Shown here: piece after piece, positions 15,653 through 23,276 of the stretch | Position numbering within the stretch: the stretch's first letter is position 1 | Layout: each line of letters begins with the position of its first letter | Origin: Candidatus Bathyarchaeota archaeon | GTDB taxonomy: Archaea > Thermoproteota > Bathyarchaeia > Bathyarchaeales > Bathycorpusculaceae | Assembly: GCA_012515445.1 (NCBI GenBank) | Contig: JAAYYI010000013.1 | Location: 1-33,728, forward strand | Direction of reading: 5' to 3' | Length of the DNA stretch: 33,728 nt | Made by a program: the position numbers and the translations under genes | Notes under the pieces: generated by a model | Databases searched by the model: none | Told to the model about the DNA's origin: nothing | The model's input: the letters and a program-made list of their open reading frames with translations, nothing else

Positions 15653-15979
15653 CATTAGGCATCCAAATCTTAAACCAATCAAGCTTCGGCACAAACGCAC
15701 AGCTGCCCCGCAGATCAACCTGCAGCCATACAAACAGAATAACAGAAAACCAACAGGCGCACAATCTACCACTGCTTCCTCCTGCACTCGTTGACCCTAT
15801 AAATAAGGGGGGTTAGAGAAAAAATCGCAGTTGACCTCCGATCGACAGGTAACTTGGCTGTTTCTGCGCTTCAGGTTAATTACACATTAGCTGGGAAGCT
15901 GAGAAAAACTTATATCCCCTAATTTGATTGTTGAATTCCAGCTTATACTCAAAAAATCAGAGAAATTGGTGAAATCGTT
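15653..15979. other. Intergenic stretch, 327 bases, with two promoters
   Basis: CTATAAATAA at 15797-15806 is a near-ideal TATA box with no clear gene behind it. A transcript from it would start near 15828 and run about 150 bases to the thermosome, so it may be a second, distal thermosome promoter or serve an untranslated RNA. CTTATATCC at 15909-15917 is the proximal TATA. No RNA fold was recognised. Confidence 0.45.
15909..15972 (+). promoter_or_regulatory. Thermosome promoter and ribosome binding site
   Basis: The TATA element CTTATATCC at 15909-15917 is preceded by purine-rich GAGAAAAA (BRE position). A second weaker element, GCTTATACT, lies at 15941. GGTGA at 15968-15972 is 7 bases before the ATG at 15980. 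Confidence 0.6.
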
Positions 15980-17659
15980 ATGTCACAAGGTGGAGGAAAC
16001 ATCCCCGTTCTAGTCTTAAAAGAGGGCACAGGCAGAAGCACTGGCCGAGAAGCACAGCGAAACAACATTATGGCTGCAAAAATCGTTGCTGAATCAGTAA
16101 AAAGCACCCTTGGACCCTGCGGCATGGACAAAATGCTAGTCAGCGGCATGGGCGACGTTGCAATAACCAACGACGGCGCAACCATCATGAAGGAACTCGA
16201 TGTACAGCACCCAGCAGCAAAAATGCTAGTTGAAGTCGCCAAAGCACAGGATAAAGAAGTCGGCGACGGAACAACAAGCGCAGTCATACTCGCAGGCGAA
16301 CTCCTCGCCAAAGCTGAGAGTCTGCTGGACAAGAACATTCACCCAACCGTCATTATCGAAGGCTACAAGAAGGCATCTGAGGAAGCCCAAAAGATCCTCC
16401 AGAACATCGCCATTCCAGTAGCAATCAACGACGAGAAAAGCCTAAAAGAAATCGCGGTAACCTCGATTTCCAGCAAAAGCATCAACGTCGCAGAAGACCT
16501 CTTCGCGAAAATAATCGTTGACAGCGTTAAACAGGTCGCAGAGAAAGTCGAAGACAAATACATCGCGGACATCGACCTGATAAAAATAGTCAAAAAACAC
16601 GGCAAAAGCTTAGACGAAACAGAACTCGTCAAAGGCATGGTCATCGACAAAGAAATCGCCTCATCAGGCATGCCCAAGCTGGTTGACGGCGCAAAAATCG
16701 CGCTCCTCAACGCTAAACTCGAAATCGAAAAAACCGAGTTCGACGCAAAAATCAACATCGAATCACCCGACCAGATGAAACTCTTCCTAGACGAAGAAGA
16801 ACGCATGATAAAAGACATGGTTAACTCAGTCACCAAGTCAGGCGCAAACGTCCTCTTCTGCGAAAAAGGAATCGACGACATGGCACTCCATTTCCTTGGC
16901 AAAGCAGGCGTAATGGCAGTTAAAAGCATCAGCAGCGGCGACATGGAGAAACTCGCCAAAGCCACAGGCGCACAAATCGTCGCGTCAGTCAAAGAACTAT
17001 CCGCAGACGCACTGGGCAAAGCAAAACGCGTAGAAGAAGTCAAAATCGGCGATGACAAACTCCTCTACATCCGCGACTGCAAGAACCCCAAGGCAGTAAC
17101 CATCGTCATCCGCGGTGCAGCAGGTCACGTGCTCGACGAAGCAGAACGCAGCCTACACGACGGCTTATGTGTCGTCCGCAACGTAATCGAAGACGGCAAA
17201 ATCGTCGCAGGCGGCGGCGCACCGGAAGCTGAACTCGCAAAGGGCCTTAAAGCATTCGCAGTTAAAGTCGGCGGCCGCGAACAACTCGCAATCGAAGCCT
17301 TCGCAGAAGCAGTCGAAGAAATCCCCTTGACCTTAGCTGAAAACGCAGGCCTTGACCCCATCGACATCATGGTTGCATTACGCTCAGAGCACCAGAAGAA
17401 AGACAGCAAAACCTTCGGCATCGACGTCAACACAGGCAAAATCGTTGACATGTGCACCAAGATGATTGTTGAGCCACTTCGCGTGAAGCAGCAAGCCATC
17501 AAGTCAGCCACAGAAGCCACCAACATGATACTGAAGATCGATGATCTAATCAGCATCAAAGGCGGCAAGGGTCCAGCTATGCCTCCAGGAGGAATGGGCG
17601 GCATGGGTGGAATGGGTGGCATGCCAGGCATGGGCGGTATGGGCGGAATGCCCTACTAA
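15980..17659 (+). CDS. thsA: Thermosome subunit (group II chaperonin)
   Basis: 559 residues, standard length. Features in order: the ATP-site motifs [22 protein letters not shown] and [12 protein letters not shown]; the apical domain with its helical protrusion (about 215-370); the [13 protein letters not shown] motif; and a C-terminal tail of repeated GGM ending in GGMPY. It forms the double-ring ATP-driven folding chamber that receives clients from prefoldin. The gene has a TATA box, a good ribosome site and a T-rich end. Codons are strongly biased towards AAC, ATC and GAA-type choices, as expected for an abundant protein. Confidence 0.98.
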   Translation: MSQGGGNIPVLVLKEGTGRSTGREAQRNNIMAAKIVAESVKSTLGPCGMDKMLVSGMGDVAITNDGATIMKELDVQHPAAKMLVEVAKAQDKEVGDGTTSAVILAGELLAKAESLLDKNIHPTVIIEGYKKASEEAQKILQNIAIPVAINDEKSLKEIAVTSISSKSINVAEDLFAKIIVDSVKQVAEKVEDKYIADIDLIKIVKKHGKSLDETELVKGMVIDKEIASSGMPKLVDGAKIALLNAKLEIEKTEFDAKINIESPDQMKLFLDEEERMIKDMVNSVTKSGANVLFCEKGIDDMALHFLGKAGVMAVKSISSGDMEKLAKATGAQIVASVKELSADALGKAKRVEEVKIGDDKLLYIRDCKNPKAVTIVIRGAAGHVLDEAERSLHDGLCVVRNVIEDGKIVAGGGAPEAELAKGLKAFAVKVGGREQLAIEAFAEAVEEIPLTLAENAGLDPIDIMVALRSEHQKKDSKTFGIDVNTGKIVDMCTKMIVEPLRVKQQAIKSATEATNMILKIDDLISIKGGKGPAMPPGGMGGMGGMGGMPGMGGMGGMPY

Positions 17660-17694
17660 GCCAAAAATTTCTTTTCTTTTATTATTCTAATTTT
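17660..17694 (+). terminator. T-rich terminator after the thermosome gene
   Basis: After the stop at 17659, a pyrimidine-rich run with several T4-T5 tracts (17668-17694) fits archaeal T-tract termination. The convergent gene ends at 17704, so the run serves the plus strand. Confidence 0.5.
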
Positions 17695-17703
17695 AATGAG
17701 CAG

Positions 17704-17976
17704 TTACTTGTTGCGTGAGAACCGCACGAATTTACGTTTTTTAGGTCCAGTAAGCGAGAAGCCTCTGATCTGTTTGTCTTGGCCTTTTTTAGTCATGTAG
17801 TATTTTCCGTCGGCTGTTTTTTCTACTAATCCGCCTTTCTGCATGATGTCGAGGACTGCGCTGTACTCAAGGATGTTAGTTGCGGATTTTTTATCGAATG
17901 CTTTGTCTTTTTTGAGGGTGGATTCGATTTTTATTCTTGCGTTTATGATTATGCCTTCGGCTTCAATTTCAGTCAA
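17704..17976 (-). CDS. Small basic protein, probable winged helix
   Basis: 90 residues from a TTG on the minus strand. A helix-rich N-terminus is followed by ILEYSAVLDIMQKGGLVEKTADGKYYMTKKGQD, whose helix-strand-turn-strand order resembles a winged-helix DNA-binding domain with its wing. The C-terminus is very basic (GPKKRKFVRFSRNK) and could bind nucleic acid. A TATA-like TAAAATAAC lies about 25 bases upstream, consistent with a leaderless mRNA. I do not recognise a named family. Confidence 0.65.
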   Translation of the reverse strand: MTEIEAEGIIINARIKIESTLKKDKAFDKKSATNILEYSAVLDIMQKGGLVEKTADGKYYMTKKGQDKQIRGFSLTGPKKRKFVRFSRNK

Positions 17977-18120
17977 CTGTGTTCCCAGCTTTGGGGTTAT
18001 TTTAGCAGAGGTTGATTGATTAGGCTTATGAATTCTGAGTTCATATTAGACGTAGTGCTGAATCTTGTGCTAATCCAAAACACTTAAGCCCCTAAAGCAA
18101 CAATCATTTAAACGAACAGC

Positions 18121-18852
18121 ATGAAGCACGTAAAGGTAAGCGCATTCGACCTTCCTGACGCATGGTTCAAAGCTCTAAACGCTATCTGGCGCGAAGGCGA
18201 CATCTTCAAAGTTGGCTTCGGATCAGAAGAAACCGAAACCAAAAAACTCAACTTAACCATGGAAATCTCTCATCCGGAAAACAGGCCCTTGGTTAGCGAT
18301 AAAGCGCCATGCGACTTCAAGTATGTGCAGGGCTATGCCCTTGAATACTTGTGGAGCGGCGAATGTGCAGAGACAGAAGTTTACACTTACGGCAGCCGAC
18401 TAAACAAGCCAATAAACCAAATCGAAGAAGCCATCAAACGGTACGTGGAGGAACAGAGCGACCGCCAAGTAACAATGGTAATCCGCCTGCCTACAGACAT
18501 CCAGAAATACGATTCCAGCGGTCACAAAAGCGAGCCGCCATGCCTGAGCTTAATCGACACTGAAATTCTCGACGGCCAAATGCACTTCACCTGTTACTTC
18601 CGCAGCTGGGACGCATACGGCGGTTTACCAGCAAACATCGCCGGGTTGCAGCTCTTCAACGAAGCGTTCGTCTCAGAAATCAACGAGCGCGGCGGATTGT
18701 CACTGAAGACGGGTAAAATGGTTTTTCACTCTAAGAACTGCCACATTTACCAGCGTCAGTACAGCCTAGTTAAGGAGCTGCTTGAGCCTAAAGACAGCGG
18801 CAAATCTACGCGGCTGGCAAAAACGATGAAGGAAACTGAGGTGCAGAGCTAA
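18121..18852 (+). CDS. thyA: Thymidylate synthase (archaeal ThyA type)
   Basis: 243 residues. The catalytic cysteine lies in EPPCLSLID (Cys141). RSWDAYGGLPANIAG (from Arg161) matches the RSxDxxxGxPxN signature, with Arg161, Asp164 and Asn172 as dUMP-binding residues, and CHIYQRQ supplies the late His-x-Tyr. The protein is shorter than bacterial ThyA, as usual for the archaeal branch, which makes dTMP from dUMP with a methylene-pterin. The N-terminal folate-contact region of bacterial enzymes is not obvious. A relation to dCMP hydroxymethylases should be kept in mind. The last 47 bases overlap the end of the convergent MBL gene. Confidence 0.85.
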   Translation: MKHVKVSAFDLPDAWFKALNAIWREGDIFKVGFGSEETETKKLNLTMEISHPENRPLVSDKAPCDFKYVQGYALEYLWSGECAETEVYTYGSRLNKPINQIEEAIKRYVEEQSDRQVTMVIRLPTDIQKYDSSGHKSEPPCLSLIDTEILDGQMHFTCYFRSWDAYGGLPANIAGLQLFNEAFVSEINERGGLSLKTGKMVFHSKNCHIYQRQYSLVKELLEPKDSGKSTRLAKTMKETEVQS

Positions 18853-20218
18853 ACCTCTTAGTTGTTGGGTAGCCGAGGTTTGTCCAAGCAGTCATTCCGC
18901 CTAACGCGTTAATTAATTGAGCGAAGCCTGCCTGTTCAAGAAGGCTTAGTGCTATGCTTGTACGGTTGCCAACTGAACATGTAACTGCCACTGGTTTGTC
19001 TTTTGGGATAGAACCTGCTTTTTCTGTTAGCTCTGCAAAGGGAATCAGCAATGCACCTTCTATGTAACTATCTTCAGTCCATTCATTCGGTTCCCTAACG
19101 TCGATGAGCGTTACTTCGTTTCGGCTTAGCTTCTCAGTTAACTCCGATGCTGTTAGAGTTCTGAAGTTGTGAAAAGGTTTTCCAGCTTCTTGCCAAGTGT
19201 TCATGCCGCCGCAGAGGAAACCGCGCAAGTTATCAAATCCCAACCTGCGAAACTGCGATGTAACTTTGCCAATGTCTTCTGGGCGCTCGAGAACAAACAG
19301 GATGGGTTGATTGATGTCCATTATCCATCCGGGGTATGCGCTTGTTCCTCGAAGCCACATGCTTAGTGAGTTGGGGATATGTGAACCGGCAAATGAGTAG
19401 GGCATGCGAGTATCAACCACGATCATATTCTGTTCGTGCCTTTTTTTCTCGAACTCTGATAGTTCAAGCATTTCTGGATCCGCCATATTCGCCATTATTT
19501 GAGGTCCGTTTAGGTTGAGTTCTTCCATTCGCTTGAAGTAACGCGGTACAAAAAGTTCTGTGTCAATGGATTTCTGGATGAACTCTTCCTTGCTTAGCTG
19601 TAGGTATGGGTTTGTGCGTTTCTCTAAACCCATTGTGGTCGGTTCGAATCCTTTGATTGCGTTTCCGCAGATGCTGCCTGCACCATGTGAAGGATAAACC
19701 AGGAGGCTGTCATCGAGCATCAAAAGTTTTTCATAAATACTTTCGTAAAGCTTCTCAGCTTGGGTTCGCTGTCGATCTTTGCCGTAGAGGTCTGTTCTGC
19801 CAACTGACCCCGCAAAAAGGGTGTCGCCGGTGAATACCATTCTTGGCTCCATACCTTCGAATACAATGTAGCAGAGAGATTCGTTTGTGTGCCCCGGCGT
19901 GTAGAGTGCTTTGATTTTTAAATGGCCGACATTTAAGGTGTCTTCATCGACAAGATTGTGTTCGCCGTATCTGAATTGTAGTTCTTTGCTGTGGCCGATT
20001 TCTGCGTCTGTCATGTTCTGCAGTTCAAGTGAGCCTATAACGTAGTCTTCGTTTCTGTGGGTTTCGAGTATGTACTTGATTTTGGCGCAGTCCCTTGATG
20101 CCAACTCTGTGTAGATTGTGCAGTCTCGGCGTGGGTCGATTACGGCTGCTTCACTTCCACTTTGGATGTAGTAGCTGTTGTGAGCTAATCCCTCGGACTT
20201 GACAGCTTCAACTTTCAC
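18806..20218 (-). CDS. Metallo-beta-lactamase fold protein with two C-terminal rhodanese domains
   Basis: 470 residues. The MBL domain spans about 1-200: ETHRNEDY stands where the HxHxDH motif is expected, followed by PGHTNES, FTGDTLF and PSHGAGS. Two zinc-ligand histidines are thus replaced by Asn and Tyr. A first rhodanese domain (about 260-360; VVDTRMPYSFAGSHIP) has no cysteine in the active loop. The second (about 365-455) has CSVGNRTS, a proper loop. The architecture is like persulfide dioxygenase/rhodanese fusions, suggesting sulfane-sulfur handling, but the altered metal site makes activity uncertain. The GTG start is set by a very strong ribosome site 5 bases upstream that overlaps the stop of the PAS gene. 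Confidence 0.88.
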   Translation of the reverse strand: MKVEAVKSEGLAHNSYYIQSGSEAAVIDPRRDCTIYTELASRDCAKIKYILETHRNEDYVIGSLELQNMTDAEIGHSKELQFRYGEHNLVDEDTLNVGHLKIKALYTPGHTNESLCYIVFEGMEPRMVFTGDTLFAGSVGRTDLYGKDRQRTQAEKLYESIYEKLLMLDDSLLVYPSHGAGSICGNAIKGFEPTTMGLEKRTNPYLQLSKEEFIQKSIDTELFVPRYFKRMEELNLNGPQIMANMADPEMLELSEFEKKRHEQNMIVVDTRMPYSFAGSHIPNSLSMWLRGTSAYPGWIMDINQPILFVLERPEDIGKVTSQFRRLGFDNLRGFLCGGMNTWQEAGKPFHNFRTLTASELTEKLSRNEVTLIDVREPNEWTEDSYIEGALLIPFAELTEKAGSIPKDKPVAVTCSVGNRTSIALSLLEQAGFAQLINALGGMTAWTNLGYPTTKRFSSAPQFPSSFLPAA

Positions 20219-20223
20219 GATTA

Positions 20224-20232
20224 CACCTCCTA
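20224..20232 (-). promoter_or_regulatory. Strong Shine-Dalgarno deciding the GTG start of the MBL/rhodanese gene
   Basis: On the minus strand TAGGAGGTG lies 5 bases before the GTG at 20218. It matches the archaeal 16S 3' end over GGAGGTG. Its first three bases are the TAG stop of the PAS gene, so the two genes are tightly coupled. Confidence 0.7.
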
Positions 20233-20652
20233 ATCGCTCCAGTCCAGCAGACGCTTTTCACCCTTAAGGTTCTGAATGTCAGTTATGTCCTCTACTACCT
20301 CAACTGTTCCTAAATATTTGCCTGCGGCGTCTCTAACTGCGAAGAATCTGATGTAAATCAGTCGTCCATGCGACGTTACCCAGAAATCAGCCATGCGTTT
20401 TTGTTGGGACTTGAAGGCTTCAATTATCTTGTTTACTGTATCCAAGCTTTTTGCTGGGTGGCAATTCTGCACCTTCATGCCGACTACGCCTTTGGTGCGT
20501 AAAAAAATCATTTTAGGTGGATTGTTGAAGTAGCGGACGGTTTCGGTGTCGTCGATGAAGGTTATTTCTATGGGTAACGTGTTTAGTAATGGGTTTAGGA
20601 TGGTTTGATTCAGGCTGCCGAAATCAAACTGGACACTAGTTGGTTGCGACAA
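20230..20652 (-). CDS. PAS-domain protein (related to the DUF438 C-terminal PAS)
   Basis: 140 residues from a TTG. After a short N-terminus, a single PAS fold is seen: LPIEITFIDDTETVRYFN, then GVVGMKVQNCHPAKSLDTVNKIIEAF, then ADFWVTSHGRLIYIRFFAVRD and GKYLGTVEVVEDITDIQ. The CHP motif (GMKVQNCHPAKS) is characteristic of the PAS linked to DUF438 proteins, where it has been proposed to sense redox or metal/haem ligands. No output domain is attached. Its stop touches the ribosome site of the MBL/rhodanese gene, so I infer that it senses something for that enzyme. Confidence 0.8.
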   Translation of the reverse strand: MSQPTSVQFDFGSLNQTILNPLLNTLPIEITFIDDTETVRYFNNPPKMIFLRTKGVVGMKVQNCHPAKSLDTVNKIIEAFKSQQKRMADFWVTSHGRLIYIRFFAVRDAAGKYLGTVEVVEDITDIQNLKGEKRLLDWSD

Positions 20653-20714
20653 AAAAATTCCTCATTATTATAGAATTCTTACTTATGATTTAATCCTTCC
20701 GAGACTGACCAAGC

Positions 20715-20733
20715 AGGATTAATCCTTATAATC
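20715..20733 (+). promoter_or_regulatory. Palindrome abutting the TATA box between divergent genes
   Basis: AGGATTAATCCT at 20715-20726 is a perfect 12-bp palindrome. It runs into CTTATAATC at 20725-20733, the likely TATA of the downstream DUF2096 gene. A related half-site (TTAATCCTT) lies at 20690-20698, near the probable minus-strand promoter of the PAS gene. The site is well placed for an operator acting on both directions. Confidence 0.5.
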
Positions 20734-20766
20734 TAATGTTCAATTAGTTTGCTTGAGGTAAATCTG

Positions 20767-21297
20767 TTGGGTCACAATTTGGCTTCTTGGAAACTGCTTG
20801 AGGACATGATGCTTGAACTTAAAAAGTCAGGCGTCGCTATTCCCAGTAAAGTTGTTGAGGGTCTCAGATCAGCCAAATCCATGATACAACTCACAAAAAC
20901 TGAGGGCAGCGGTCACGGGGATGCATTGCAGAAAGCCGAAGAGTACCTTGCCAGTGTTGAAGCTTACGTGATGAATGAAGGCCAAACAGTGTTCGGCTCT
21001 GAAAAAGTTGATGAATGGTTATTGCGGCTTGAGGAATCCCGCGCTGAAGCCTGCGAGGATGAGGTTGTGTGTGATAAGTTTGTGGCGGGTGTGCCGCGTG
21101 ATCAGAAGTGGGTGCGTGTGGAGCCAATGGGTGAATTTACATCAGAGAAAGTGCAGAAGCTTGCGGCTGAGCATGCGATGCAGGTGAAAACGCAGGTTGA
21201 CGGCAGATTGGTGGTTTACGGTTCAGCTGAGAACCTTAAAGCGTTCCTTAAGGCGTTGGCTCCGGGAAAGTCAAATCCTAAATCAACACGCAAATAA
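20767..21297 (+). CDS. DUF2096-like conserved archaeal protein
   Basis: 176 residues from the TTG at 20767, chosen because GAGGT at 20755-20759 lies 7 bases upstream; a TTG at 20749 is the alternative. The N-terminal SWKLLEDMMLELKKSGVAIP with LRSAKSMIQLTK, and the C-terminal GVPRDQKWVRVEP and DGRLVVYGSAENLKAFLKAL, match my memory of the DUF2096 family. That family is restricted to archaea and has no known function. The N-terminal half is helical; the C-terminal half is a small alpha/beta domain. Confidence 0.65.
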   Translation: MGHNLASWKLLEDMMLELKKSGVAIPSKVVEGLRSAKSMIQLTKTEGSGHGDALQKAEEYLASVEAYVMNEGQTVFGSEKVDEWLLRLEESRAEACEDEVVCDKFVAGVPRDQKWVRVEPMGEFTSEKVQKLAAEHAMQVKTQVDGRLVVYGSAENLKAFLKALAPGKSNPKSTRK

Positions 21298-21395
21298 AAT
21301 CAGCTTAAAACAGCTCGGTTAACGCTTTTCTGGATGAAATAGGGTAAATTTATTAATTCTACATCCACTGCTATTGGTTAAAGGCGAATCAGCAG

Positions 21396-21743
21396 TTGAC
21401 TATAACTACTAAACAGAAACGCATAAACCGCATCCAACTCTTAACCGTCGGATTCTACACAGTAACAGGCATACTGCTCTTGGCGTTTTTGCCCTTCACA
21501 AGCTTCGCACCGCACATCGGCTTGCTAGGCATAGTGAGTTTAATCACTGCATACAGCGTCTACACAAAGCGTAAGTGGGCTTCATGGCTCGTATTCATCC
21601 TTGTTGTAGCTAACACTGTTTTCGCTGGAGTCACGCTGTTTGCCGTAGGATTCAGCAACCTAATCGTTACAGGAATGCTAATACCATACTTGGTTTTCAC
21701 TTGGGTAGTCACAGTAGAGTATCTGCTGCTAAAAAGAGACTAA
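21396..21743 (+). CDS. Small membrane protein, four predicted helices
   Basis: 115 residues from a TTG, after a TATA-like GTAAATTTATTA near 21345. A basic start (TKQKRINRIQ) leads to four hydrophobic stretches: LLTVGFYTVTGILLLAFLPF, IGLLGIVSLITAYSVY, WLVFILVVANTVFAGVTLF and LIVTGMLIPYLVFTWVV. No charged residues lie within helices that would suggest transport. Family unknown. Confidence 0.65.
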   Translation: MTITTKQKRINRIQLLTVGFYTVTGILLLAFLPFTSFAPHIGLLGIVSLITAYSVYTKRKWASWLVFILVVANTVFAGVTLFAVGFSNLIVTGMLIPYLVFTWVVTVEYLLLKRD

Positions 21744-21751
21744 ACAAAAGT

Positions 21752-22981
21752 TTAGGCTTTAGCGGCTAATCCGCGAAGCAGCTGAACCATAACCTGCTGG
21801 TTCACGTCGATGTACTGCTCGTTTTCCGCTATCTCCACAAAACCGTCAGCTGCGGCTAACGCGGAGACTGCGCCGTCAGCTTCAACTGGGTCGGCTACCA
21901 AGCGGCATTCTTCGTCAAACATGAGTTGCACCAGCGTATATGTGCGGCTGCCTTTTGCGCTAAACATTCGTGAACCCGCGATTGCAGGTAGGGATCGCAC
22001 TCCAGCGGCTGGTCTGCCAGCTAGGCGCTGAACAAGTGTGCGTGCAAAAAGCTGATACATTAGGATAGATGCTGACGGGTTAGTTGGGAAAATGAAAACT
22101 GGTTTGTTGCCGACGAAGGCTGTTGCGGTTTGTTTGCCGGGTTTCACTGCGACTCCGTTTACGGTGATTCCGGGTTTGCCTATTTGGTCCACGACTTCGG
22201 TTACGTCTGGGTTGTCTGTGCAGATGATCGCCAAATCGGAGCCTGCGATGGCTGCGTTGACTAATCTTGTGACTTCAGTTTTGGCTTCTAGGGCTACGCC
22301 GAAGTAAACTGGTTTAGCTCCGCATTCCATCACTGCGGCGCTGAGGCTGTAGCCGTTGAGGTCAAAGCTTTTTCCGGGAGCAAGCGGTTTACCCAGTTCT
22401 GTTGCTTCTTCGCTGACTGTGAGTATGGCGACCATTGGGATTTTCTGGACTTTAACGTAGCTGAAGCCCAACGCGGCTAGGATGCCGATTTCTGTGGAAC
22501 CCAGCACTTGGCCCTTTTTGAGCAGGAGTTGCCCAGTTTTGAGGTCGTATCCTGCGCTTTGGATGTTCTCGCCTGCTCGGGCTGCAGTGTAAACTTGGAG
22601 GGTGGTGTCTTCGCGTTCTGCATCTTCGAGTGGTATAACTGCGTCTGAACCCTTTGGGAGAACTGCGCCTGCGGCAACCTCAACTGCTTCGCCGTCTGCA
22701 AGCGGCTGCGTGGGGGTTTCGCCTACGTTTATGGTTGCGGCGACTGTGAGTGTGACTGCTTGCTCATCGTTTGCCGCTGAGGTGTCGGCTGATTTCACTG
22801 CGTAGCCTGCAACGCGTGCGCTGCCAAACATGGGGATGTCAAATGGTGCCGTGACGTCTTGGCTGAGGACTCGGTTGTACGATTCCAGCAGTACAGCTTC
22901 CTCTTCTCCAAGCATAGGGGGTTTAAACTGTGATTCGATGGTGTGTTTGGCTTCTTCAAAGGTTAACAGTTTACGGCTCAA
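21752..22981 (-). CDS. moeA: MoeA-like protein with altered active-site motifs
   Basis: 409 residues, normal MoeA length and domain order: VLSQDVTAPFDIP at the start, VAAGAVLPKGSDAVIPLEDAE, AGENIQSAGYDLKTGQLLLKKG, then the MogA-like domain and a C-terminal beta domain. MoeA inserts molybdate into adenylylated molybdopterin. However, the DGYA motif reads AGYA (Ala58 for the catalytic Asp), the TGDEL motif reads VSEEA (189-193), the GGVS motif is lost (CTDNPDV, 254-260) and PGNP reads PTNP (299-302). I therefore doubt that it is a working molybdenumtransferase. No other molybdopterin genes are nearby. Confidence 0.82.
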   Translation of the reverse strand: MSRKLLTFEEAKHTIESQFKPPMLGEEEAVLLESYNRVLSQDVTAPFDIPMFGSARVAGYAVKSADTSAANDEQAVTLTVAATINVGETPTQPLADGEAVEVAAGAVLPKGSDAVIPLEDAEREDTTLQVYTAARAGENIQSAGYDLKTGQLLLKKGQVLGSTEIGILAALGFSYVKVQKIPMVAILTVSEEATELGKPLAPGKSFDLNGYSLSAAVMECGAKPVYFGVALEAKTEVTRLVNAAIAGSDLAIICTDNPDVTEVVDQIGKPGITVNGVAVKPGKQTATAFVGNKPVFIFPTNPSASILMYQLFARTLVQRLAGRPAAGVRSLPAIAGSRMFSAKGSRTYTLVQLMFDEECRLVADPVEADGAVSALAAADGFVEIAENEQYIDVNQQVMVQLLRGLAAKA

Positions 22982-23061
22982 TGCACTTCACACAAGAGTA
23001 GGAGAGAAGGGCTAACGCCTAAAAACGTATCGAACTTGGCTGTGATTTTTTTCTAGACCCC

Positions 23062-23194
23062 CTTATTTAAAGCAGCAATGATAAGTTGAACCTGTGTTTG
23101 AAAACAGTGCGGCTAGACCTACCTCCTCAGAAGTACCTCCTCTCCCTATCTACGCGTTTTTGATGTCCTACAGACACCCCTTATAGTTTATACA
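23062..23194 (-). promoter_or_regulatory. Upstream region of moeA with two TATA-like elements and tandem GAGGAGGTA
   Basis: On the minus strand a strong TATA-like element lies at 23194-23181 and a second (CTTTAAATAAG) at 23072-23062. The first would give a leader of about 185 bases. That leader carries two copies of GAGGAGGTA (forward positions 23134-23142 and 23120-23128), 14 bases apart, with no start codon after either. It may be a regulatory leader. The whole gap 22982-23276 holds no gene that I can support. Confidence 0.4.
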
Positions 23195-23276
23195 GGATTT
23201 CTATTAGAACAGTTAAGGTAAAACAGCTATAGATTCAGAGAAATAATATTTTACAAATGGCTGTAAACGATAAAGG

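Noticed and set aside
15455-15787. Minus-strand hydrophobic frame with an AGGAGG near its start
   Set aside because: It runs antisense through the flavodoxin gene, and the AGGAGG lies too close to the only TATA-like element to be in the transcript.
16363-17631. Long minus-strand frames inside the thermosome gene
   Set aside because: They are Ser/Leu-rich shadows caused by the strong codon bias of the chaperonin gene.
19641-19651. GGTTCGAATCC, like a tRNA T-arm
   Set aside because: Only a 2-bp G-C stem flanks the loop, no other tRNA arms are present, and it lies within the MBL/rhodanese coding sequence.
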